DNA of 17,521 bases, from positions 1 to 17,521 of the forward strand of contig CAUAJB010000047.1 of assembly GCA_958429225.1 (NCBI GenBank). The letters run 5' to 3'. The stretch comes from an uncultured Collinsella sp. (GTDB taxonomy: Bacteria; Actinomycetota; Coriobacteriia; Coriobacteriales; Coriobacteriaceae). The translations under genes were made by a program, and so were the position numbers. The notes beneath the pieces are model-generated. The model was given only the letters and a program-made list of their open reading frames with translations, searched no databases and was not told the DNA's origin. Positions 5,586-10,653 of this stretch are shown here, piece after piece (position 1 is the stretch's first letter; each line of letters opens with the position of its first letter).

Positions 5586-7247
5586 ATGACCAAGCATGTG
5601 TTCGTGACCGGCGGCGTGGTTTCGTCTCTGGGCAAGGGTATTACCGCGGCCTCGCTGGGCCGTCTACTCAAGTCGCGCGGCTACAAGGTAACGATGCAAA
5701 AGGCCGACCCGTATCTGAACGTCGACCCCGGCACCATGAGCCCGTTCCAGCATGGTGAGGTCTTTGTGACCGAGGACGGCTACGAGTCCGATCTGGACCT
5801 GGGCCACTACGAGCGCTTTATTGACGAGAACCTGACCCGCGATTCCAACTTTACGACTGGTGCCATCTATAAGAGCCTGATCGCCCGTGAACGTCGCGGT
5901 GACTTTTTGGGCGGCACCGTGCAGGTGATTCCGCACGTCACGAACGCCATTAAGGATAAGTTCCGTCGTATTGAGGAGCAGACCGGCTCCGACGTGGTCA
6001 TCACTGAGTTGGGCGGCACCATCGGCGACATCGAGTCGCAGCCGTTTGTTGAGGCCATTCGCCAGTATCGCAAGGAGGCCGGCCCCGAGAACGTCTGCTA
6101 CATTCACGTGTCGCTTGTTCCCTATATCGCCGCCGCTCACGAGGTCAAGACCAAGCCGACGCAGCACTCCGTCAAGGAGCTCCGCAGCTTTGGTATCCAG
6201 CCCGATATTATCGTTTTGCGCTCCGACCACCATATCGACGATGCCATCCGCGGCAAGATCGCAAGCTTCTGCGACGTCGACACCGACTGTGTCTTTACCA
6301 ACGAGGACTGCGCGAGCATTTACGATGTTCCGCAGCTGCTTGCCGAGCAGGACTTTGACCTGCGCATTTGCGAGCGTCTGGGTCTGGACCCGCGTGAGCG
6401 CGACATGAGTCAGTGGAACGAGTTCCTGCGCAAACAAAATCACGCTAACCATCACGCCGACAAGGTGAAGGTCGCCGTCGTGGGCAAGTACACGCAGCTG
6501 CCCGATGCGTACCTGTCGGTTATCGAGGCCCTGCACCACGCGGGCGTCTTCTACGATCGCCATGTGGACGTCCAACTGGTCGATGGCGAGAGCCTCGACG
6601 AGCAGAACGTCTCCGAGGTCCTGGGCGACGCCTCGGGCATCCTGGTCCCCGGCGGCTTTGGCAAGCGCGCCCTGGAGGGCAAGATACTCGCAGCCGAGTT
6701 TGCCCGTGAGCACAAGATTCCGTATCTGGGCATTTGCCTGGGTATGCAGGTTGCCGTGTGCGAGTTCGCTCGCAACGTGGTCGGCCTTGCCGGCGCCAGC
6801 TCTTCCGAGTTCGATCCGGACGGCCCGTATAGTGTCATCGACCTGATGAGCTCGCAGGAGGACGTGACCGAGAAGGGCGGCACCATGCGCCTGGGCGCCT
6901 ATCCGTGCAAGCTCGCCGCCGATACCCTCGCGCGCGAGGCATATGGCGAGGAGCTCGTCTACGAGCGTCACCGTCACCGCTTTGAGTTCAACAACGCCTT
7001 CCGCGACCAGCTCGAGGACGCCGGTCTGGTAATTTCGGGTCTTTCGCCCGACGAGCGCCTGGTCGAGATGGTCGAGCTGCCGCGCGACGTACATCCGTGG
7101 TATGTGGCCACCCAGGCTCATCCCGAGTTCAAGAGCCGTCCGACCAACCCGCAGCCGCTGTTCCGCGAGTTCGTGCGCGCCTCGATCGGCCAGCACGAGG
7201 GTGTCGACCGTCTGCAGGTGACGCCCAAGAACCTCGCTACGGACTAA
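5586..7247 (+). CDS. pyrG: CTP synthase (glutamine-hydrolysing)
   Basis: Makes CTP from UTP, ATP and glutamine, the last step of de novo pyrimidine nucleotide synthesis, in the cytoplasm. The 553 residues cover both domains. The N-terminal amidoligase has the P-loop SSLGKGI (13-19) and the ELGGTIGDIES segment (141-151). The C-terminal class I glutamine amidotransferase (from about 293) has the oxyanion loop PGGFG (355-359), the nucleophile Cys384 in GICLGMQ and the His512/Glu514 pair in AHPEF. All catalytic residues are present, so the enzyme should be active. The start ATG at 5586 gives the family's standard N-terminus (MTKHVFVTGGVVSSLGKG); the upstream AGG at 5574-5576 is a modest ribosome site. 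xerD starts 2 nt after its stop, so the two are almost certainly cotranscribed, an order resembling the actinobacterial pyrG-NUDIX-xerD arrangement without the NUDIX gene. Confidence 0.97.
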   Translation: MTKHVFVTGGVVSSLGKGITAASLGRLLKSRGYKVTMQKADPYLNVDPGTMSPFQHGEVFVTEDGYESDLDLGHYERFIDENLTRDSNFTTGAIYKSLIARERRGDFLGGTVQVIPHVTNAIKDKFRRIEEQTGSDVVITELGGTIGDIESQPFVEAIRQYRKEAGPENVCYIHVSLVPYIAAAHEVKTKPTQHSVKELRSFGIQPDIIVLRSDHHIDDAIRGKIASFCDVDTDCVFTNEDCASIYDVPQLLAEQDFDLRICERLGLDPRERDMSQWNEFLRKQNHANHHADKVKVAVVGKYTQLPDAYLSVIEALHHAGVFYDRHVDVQLVDGESLDEQNVSEVLGDASGILVPGGFGKRALEGKILAAEFAREHKIPYLGICLGMQVAVCEFARNVVGLAGASSSEFDPDGPYSVIDLMSSQEDVTEKGGTMRLGAYPCKLAADTLAREAYGEELVYERHRHRFEFNNAFRDQLEDAGLVISGLSPDERLVEMVELPRDVHPWYVATQAHPEFKSRPTNPQPLFREFVRASIGQHEGVDRLQVTPKNLATD

Positions 7248-7249
7248 GG

Positions 7250-8191
7250 GTGCCGGAGAACCAAGAACATACCGAAGCTACTCCCTCGTCGCTCGCTGTG
7301 GTGGCGGGGGAGTATCTCGATTACCTCGCGGTCGAGCGGGGCTTGGCGCGCAACACGATTGCGGCCTATCGTCGTGACCTGACGACGTACTGCGCCTATC
7401 TGGAGCGGGCGGGCATTGTGTCTTTTGAAGAGGTGACCCGTCAGGTCGTGGAGGACTTTGTTGCCGATCGCCGCGACGGAGGCTATTCCGACGCCTCGGT
7501 GGAGCGCGCGCTTGCTGCCGTGAAGGGCCTGCATGCCTTTTTGGTGCGCGATGGGGCCGTGGCCCAAAACCCGACGGCGGCGTTGCGCCTGCCCAAAAAG
7601 GCAGATCGCCTGCCGGAATACCTTTCGGTGGAGGATGTCTCGGCACTGCTCGATCAAGACTTTCCCGAGGGCGAGATGGGGCTGCGCGATCATGCCATCT
7701 TGGAAGTGCTCTACGGATGCGGTTTGCGTGTGAGTGAGCTGGTTGGGCTCGATGTGGGCGATATCCATATTGATGACGGGTTTGTCCTGGTGCGCGGTAA
7801 GGGCTCCAAGGAGCGTCTGGCCCCGTTGGTGGGAAGCGCGGCTCGCGCCTTGACACACTATATAGGTGACGGGCGCACTCTCCTGGCCGCGCATGCTCAC
7901 GGGACGGAGACCTCGGCGGTCTTTTTAAATAAGAACGGACGTCGCCTGTCGCGCCAGGCCGTGCATGCGATATGCGAGCGGTATGGGCGCCAGGTGGGGC
8001 TGGTTGGGCTCCATCCCCACACCCTGCGCCACTCCTTTGCCACCCACATGCTCGCGGGCGGTGCCGACCTGCGTGTGCTGCAGGAGATTTTGGGCCATGC
8101 CGATATTTCGACCACGCAGGTCTACACGCATGTCGACCGCACGCAACTGACCGAGGTCTATCTGGCGGCGCATCCGCTGGCACATCGCTAG
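7250..8191 (+). CDS. xerD: Site-specific tyrosine recombinase XerD
   Basis: Tyrosine recombinase that, normally with XerC, resolves chromosome dimers at the dif site. The 313-residue length fits Xer proteins. An N-terminal SAM-like core-binding domain (about 15-105) is followed by the catalytic domain with the full active site: Arg160 (GLRVSEL), Lys184 (GKGSKER), His257 and Arg260 (HPHTLRHSF), His283 (LGHADISTT) and Tyr292 (VYTHV). The spacing parallels E. coli XerD residue by residue. The GTG at 7250, 2 nt after the pyrG stop, is chosen as the only early start not overlapping pyrG. It has no clear ribosome site, so translation is probably coupled to pyrG; a later GTG near 7298 cannot be excluded. 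XerD rather than XerC or an integrase is inferred from similarity and from the pyrG neighbourhood. Confidence 0.92.
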   Translation: MPENQEHTEATPSSLAVVAGEYLDYLAVERGLARNTIAAYRRDLTTYCAYLERAGIVSFEEVTRQVVEDFVADRRDGGYSDASVERALAAVKGLHAFLVRDGAVAQNPTAALRLPKKADRLPEYLSVEDVSALLDQDFPEGEMGLRDHAILEVLYGCGLRVSELVGLDVGDIHIDDGFVLVRGKGSKERLAPLVGSAARALTHYIGDGRTLLAAHAHGTETSAVFLNKNGRRLSRQAVHAICERYGRQVGLVGLHPHTLRHSFATHMLAGGADLRVLQEILGHADISTTQVYTHVDRTQLTEVYLAAHPLAHR

Positions 8192-8207
8192 CACCTCGCT
8201 GACCTGC

Positions 8208-8221
8208 ATATTTATAAATAT
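8208..8221. repeat. 14-bp AT-only perfect palindrome after xerD
   Basis: ATATTTATAAATAT is its own reverse complement and lies 16 bp after the xerD stop, just before the long GC hairpin. In GC-rich surroundings such an AT island is conspicuous. It could be a protein-binding site or an easily melted spot. The function is unknown. Confidence 0.4.
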
Positions 8222-8226
8222 TAAAG

Positions 8227-8294
8227 GGGACGGGCCCCAGATTGCCGAGACGCACTTTTGCGCACATGGGCAATCTGGGGCCCGTCCCATTTTT
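8227..8294. terminator. Long hairpin with perfect 20-bp stem, terminator of pyrG-xerD
   Basis: Bases 8227-8246 (GGGACGGGCCCCAGATTGCC) are exactly complementary to 8269-8288, with a 22-nt loop that itself contains CGCA/TGCG, followed by ATTTTT (8289-8294). AAA precedes the left arm, so it could act on both strands. It lies 35 bp after xerD and separates it from the dcw cluster. The stem is about twice the usual length for a terminator, so it may instead be a dispersed repeat that also terminates. Confidence 0.75.
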
Positions 8295-8387
8295 CGCTAG
8301 ACACCGACGCGGTGGTGGGCCGTGTGTGCCGTGGGTGGGGGAGTTTGGGGGCGATGTGAACGGTGTGTAAAGGGACGTAAAAAATCG

Positions 8388-8413
8388 CCTCAAGGTCAAC
8401 TTGAAGGTTGAGG
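8388..8413. repeat. Imperfect palindrome CCTCAA/TTGAGG
   Basis: CCTCAA (8388-8393) pairs with TTGAGG (8408-8413), and CAAG/CTTG lies inside. It occupies the otherwise featureless G-rich stretch 8295-8455, where I see no gene, promoter or ribosome site. It is possibly an operator; weakly supported. Confidence 0.25.
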
Positions 8414-8455
8414 TTCGCGGGCGTGGTTCTACAGGTGGCATCCCGCCTTTGCTGC

Positions 8456-8511
8456 AAACACAACATATTGTGTTTTCGAACATATGCTCGGGGGTGTTTT
8501 ACAACATATTG
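8456..8511. promoter_or_regulatory. Cluster of AACATAT repeats upstream of mraZ
   Basis: AACATAT occurs at 8462, 8479 and 8503. The outer two lie in identical 11-bp copies of ACAACATATTG (8460-8470 and 8501-8511), each adjoined by GTGTTTT on one side. The first copy is also the centre of a perfect palindrome with 8-bp arms, AAACACAA-CATA-TTGTGTTT (8456-8475). The symmetry and repetition suggest a binding site for a dimeric regulator about 80 bp upstream of the mra promoter. Confidence 0.45.
8477..8490. promoter_or_regulatory. LexA (SOS) box-like sequence
   Basis: CGAACATATGCTCG differs at one of 14 positions from CGAACATATGTTCG, the well-known Gram-positive LexA/DinR operator. With the preceding T it matches 10 of 12 half-site bases of the actinobacterial TCGAAC-N4-GTTCGA. 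It lies 165 bp upstream of mraZ and 68 bp upstream of the -35 box. It is also one of three AACATAT repeats, so the match may be a by-product of another operator. Confidence 0.4.
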
Positions 8512-8524
8512 GGGGTGGAGTGGT

Positions 8525-8550
8525 GGGGTGGGGTGGGGGAAGGAGTGGGG
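8525..8550 (+). other. Strong G-quadruplex motif upstream of the mra promoter
   Basis: Four G-tracts of four or five (8525-8528, 8530-8533, 8535-8539, 8547-8550) are separated by loops of 1, 1 and 7 bases on the coding strand, with a spare G5 at 8511-8515. This fits the strict G4 pattern with long tracts and very short loops. It ends 7 bp before the -35 box. The motif is seen; folding in the cell is inferred. Confidence 0.5.
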
Positions 8551-8570
8551 AAAGGTGTTGAAAAATGGGG
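8546..8570 (+). promoter_or_regulatory. mraZ: Probable MraZ operator (TGGGG repeats)
   Basis: TGGGG at 8546, TGTTG at 8556 and TGGGG at 8566 are in register at a 10-bp period. TGGGG at 8524 and 8534 shows the same period further upstream. The E. coli MraZ operator consists of TGGGN repeats separated by 5 nt, so this fits autoregulation of the cluster by MraZ. The boxes overlap the -35 and the spacer of the promoter, which would favour repression. Confidence 0.5.
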
Positions 8571-8586
8571 CGGTTCCCCATATTAT
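8558..8586 (+). promoter_or_regulatory. Main sigma-70 type promoter of the dcw cluster
   Basis: TTGAAA (8558-8563) and TATTAT (8581-8586) are separated by exactly 17 bp, each five of six to consensus. It is the best promoter in the window. Transcription should start near 8593, giving a leader of about 60 nt before mraZ. Confidence 0.75.
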
Positions 8587-8618
8587 TGATGACGTCGACA
8601 GGCGGGGTGGTTCCCCGC
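8565..8618. promoter_or_regulatory. Two GGGG-N5-CCCC dyads in the promoter and leader
   Basis: GGGGCGGTTCCCC (8567-8579) and GGGGTGGTTCCCC (8604-8616) differ by a single base and lie 37 bp apart. Flanking bases extend the symmetry to ATGGGG/CCCCAT and GCGGGG/CCCCGC. The first fills the promoter spacer and the second lies just downstream of the expected start of transcription, a layout typical of paired repressor operators. The second could also form an RNA hairpin. The regulator is unknown. Confidence 0.45.
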
Positions 8619-8654
8619 GTACGTGCCATCTGAGTAACCGAGGGGAGGGCGCAC

Positions 8655-9089
8655 ATGGGAATGACGGGTGCATACGAGCGCAATCTCGATGCAAAAGGTC
8701 GTCTATCCCTGCCTGCACCCCTTCGCGAGGAGCTTGGAGAGCACGTTCGCGTGTTCAAAGCCCTGGATGTCGATGCTCTGTACGTGTTCTCTGCCGAGGC
8801 CTTCGATAAGTGGGTCGAAGGACTCTTCGCGGGTCGTGAGGGCCACGAGGGTTTTAACCCGCGTGACATCAACGACCAGAAGCTCATGAGGGCGATCAAC
8901 AAGCGCACCACGTCGATGGATGTGGACAGCGCGGGTCGTATCGGTCTTTCTGAGTCTCTCCGCAAGCAGGCGAACCTCGACCGCGAGGTCACGGTTGTGG
9001 GCAACTACGACCACCTTGAGGTTTGGGACCGCGCTACGGCCGATGAGGACGATGATGACGAGGCCCTGCTGGACCTCTTCTTCTCGTAA
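8655..9089 (+). CDS. mraZ: Transcriptional regulator MraZ
   Basis: DNA-binding regulator that heads the division and cell-wall cluster and in other bacteria represses its own operon as a ring-shaped oligomer. The 144-residue protein has the two expected SpoVT/AbrB-like halves, each with the DXXXR signature: DAKGR (12-16) and DSAGR (91-95). Length and spacing are normal for MraZ. The C-terminus is unusually acidic (EDDDDEALLDLF). The ATG at 8655 follows the strong ribosome site AGGGGAGGG (8641-8649) at 5 nt; an ATG two codons later is possible but less well placed. It is the first gene after the promoter at 8558, which carries TGGGG repeats resembling known MraZ targets, so autoregulation is likely. 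rsmH follows after 20 nt. Confidence 0.95.
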   Translation: MGMTGAYERNLDAKGRLSLPAPLREELGEHVRVFKALDVDALYVFSAEAFDKWVEGLFAGREGHEGFNPRDINDQKLMRAINKRTTSMDVDSAGRIGLSESLRKQANLDREVTVVGNYDHLEVWDRATADEDDDDEALLDLFFS

Positions 9090-9109
9090 GGGCAAGGCAC
9101 GAGTAACGG

Positions 9110-10075
9110 ATGGAGCGTGGGATCTTGACACAAGAATATCGGCATGAACCTGTCATGCTCGGCGAAGTGCTTGAGTCGCTGCAGCTAAAGAGCGGCTCCG
9201 TCGTCTGCGACTGCACCCTTGGCGGTGCCGGCCATTCGGTAAAGATGGCCGCGCAGGTGGGGGAGACCGGCCTTTTGCTCGGCGTCGATCAGGACGACAT
9301 GGCCCTCGAGGCCGCTGGCGCCCGTCTGGACCGCGAGGTTCCCGGCGTTCCGCACCGGCTGCTGAAGGGCAACTTCGGCGACTTGGACGAGCTGCTTTGC
9401 TCGGCCGAGGTGCCCGGGGTCGATGGTTTCCTGTTCGACTTGGGCGTTTCGTCGCCGCAACTCGATATCCCTGGCAGGGGCTTTTCGTACAACGAGGACG
9501 CCCCATTGGACATGCGGATGGATCCGGGTAACAACACCTTAAACGCAGCTGAGGTCATCAACACCTATAACGAACACGACCTCGCCCGGATTCTACGCGT
9601 CTACGGCGAAGAGAAGTTCGCCTCGCAGATCGCGCGTGAGATCGTGCGTCGCCGCGAGCATGAGCCGATCGAAACCACCGGTCAGTTTGTCGAGATCATC
9701 AAGGCTGGTATCCCCGCTGCCGCTCGTCGGCATGGCGGACACCCAGCCAAGAAAAGTTTCCAGGCCATTCGCATCGAGGTCAATCACGAACTCGATGTGC
9801 TCGAGCGAGGGCTTGACGCCGCCACAAGGTGGCTCAACCCGGGCGGACGCATCTGCGTTATCTCGTATCACTCGCTCGAGGACCGTATCGTAAAGAACCA
9901 CTTTAAGGAGATGAGCCAGGGGTGCACGTGTCCGCCGGAGATTCCGGTGTGCGTGTGCGGCAACGTGCCGATACTCAAGGTCATCACTCGCAAACCCCTG
10001 GTTGCCCAACCCGATGAGGTTGCGCGCAACCCTCGGGCGAGATCAGCCAAGATCCGCGTGGCGCAGCGTCTGTAG
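9110..10075 (+). CDS. rsmH: 16S rRNA (cytosine-1402 N4)-methyltransferase RsmH
   Basis: S-adenosylmethionine-dependent enzyme that methylates N4 of C1402 in the ribosomal P-site of 16S rRNA; also called MraW. The 321-residue sequence has HEPVMLGEV (12-20), the SAM loop DCTLGGAGHS (34-43), GVDQD (58-62), FDLGVSSPQLD (109-119), RGFSY and LDMRM (123-136) and SYHSLEDRIVK (252-262). It also has the zinc-site-like CTCPPEIPVCVCG (272-284) found in many Gram-positive RsmH proteins. The start is uncertain. The ATG at 9110 has only a distant AAGG (9094-9097), whereas the in-frame TTG at 9125 has GGAG (9112-9115) at 9 nt and gives a family-typical MTQEYRHEPVM opening. It follows mraZ by 20 nt in the same operon. 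Confidence 0.95.
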   Translation: MERGILTQEYRHEPVMLGEVLESLQLKSGSVVCDCTLGGAGHSVKMAAQVGETGLLLGVDQDDMALEAAGARLDREVPGVPHRLLKGNFGDLDELLCSAEVPGVDGFLFDLGVSSPQLDIPGRGFSYNEDAPLDMRMDPGNNTLNAAEVINTYNEHDLARILRVYGEEKFASQIAREIVRRREHEPIETTGQFVEIIKAGIPAAARRHGGHPAKKSFQAIRIEVNHELDVLERGLDAATRWLNPGGRICVISYHSLEDRIVKNHFKEMSQGCTCPPEIPVCVCGNVPILKVITRKPLVAQPDEVARNPRARSAKIRVAQRL

Positions 10076-10165
10076 ACGCGACCGCGCGATATTGGACCTC
10101 CCGCTCGTACCACAAACGAAGCTTAAACACACTACCAACGTACTCGGGATGGGAGGCGGCATATC

Positions 10166-10636
10166 ATGGGCTACAACACCTCAAACGCAGCACTCGCCTA
10201 TGATATGAACGCCATGCCCGCCTATCGTGAGGCACCGCAGGCTCCCGTTGCTCCCCGCGAGCAGCGCACGCCGCGCTTTGATGTCTACACGGGCGCGGGC
10301 CGTCAGGCAAACCAGGCGGTAAGCCCGGTTTTCATGAGCGTTCTTAAAACGTTTTGCATCATTGCGGCCATCTTCATGACGATCGGTGTCGCCCGTGTGG
10401 CGCTCGCCGGCATTACGGCCCAGGTGCTCAACAGCAACGCCGCGCTTACCAACACGCTCGAGAAGGCGACCGATGAGAGCTCCGACCTGGAGGTCATGCA
10501 TTCGGTCTATGGTGCCGACACGCGCATTCGCGACCTTGCGGGCGCTTATGGCATGGTGGAGCCCAGCGAGAGCGTTACACTTGATTTTTCGCAGGATGCA
10601 GCCGCGGGCGCTAGCTCGACCGCGACCGCTCAGTAA
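10166..10636 (+). CDS. ftsL: FtsL-like cell division protein (DivIC/septum initiator type)
   Basis: A 156-residue bitopic membrane protein predicted to join the FtsQLB subcomplex and activate the FtsW-FtsI septal synthase. Residues 1-53 form a polar, proline-rich cytoplasmic tail. Residues about 54-82 (VFMSVL to VALAG) form the single membrane segment, followed by a short coiled-coil-like stretch (about 84-115) and the FtsL/DivIC-style end IRDLAGAYGMVEPSE (121-135). A low-complexity Ala/Ser/Thr tail finishes it. Sequence similarity is weak, as usual for FtsL, so the name depends mainly on topology and on its place between rsmH and ftsI. The ATG at 10166 has GGGAGG (10151-10156) 9 nt upstream. 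CCTCCC at 10097-10102 is an exact complement of that ribosome site and might mask it. Confidence 0.8.
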   Translation: MGYNTSNAALAYDMNAMPAYREAPQAPVAPREQRTPRFDVYTGAGRQANQAVSPVFMSVLKTFCIIAAIFMTIGVARVALAGITAQVLNSNAALTNTLEKATDESSDLEVMHSVYGADTRIRDLAGAYGMVEPSESVTLDFSQDAAAGASSTATAQ

Positions 10637-10653
10637 CAAGACGGTAGCTGAGT

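Noticed and set aside
7097..7249. N-terminal extension of xerD overlapping the end of pyrG
   Set aside because: It is a different frame over a conserved part of CTP synthase and translates into unstructured Arg/Pro-rich sequence.
8192..8300. A dif recombination site next to xerD
   Set aside because: The AT palindrome (8208-8221) and the long hairpin do not show two 11-bp arms around a 6-bp centre resembling known dif sequences.
8408..8809. Open frames in the xerD-mraZ spacer (8401-8589, 8408-8809 and minus 8221-8718)
   Set aside because: They cover the promoter, G-tracts and hairpins, overlap mraZ out of frame, and translate into low-complexity Gly/Trp/Val or Pro/His strings. A small SOS division inhibitor was looked for and not found.
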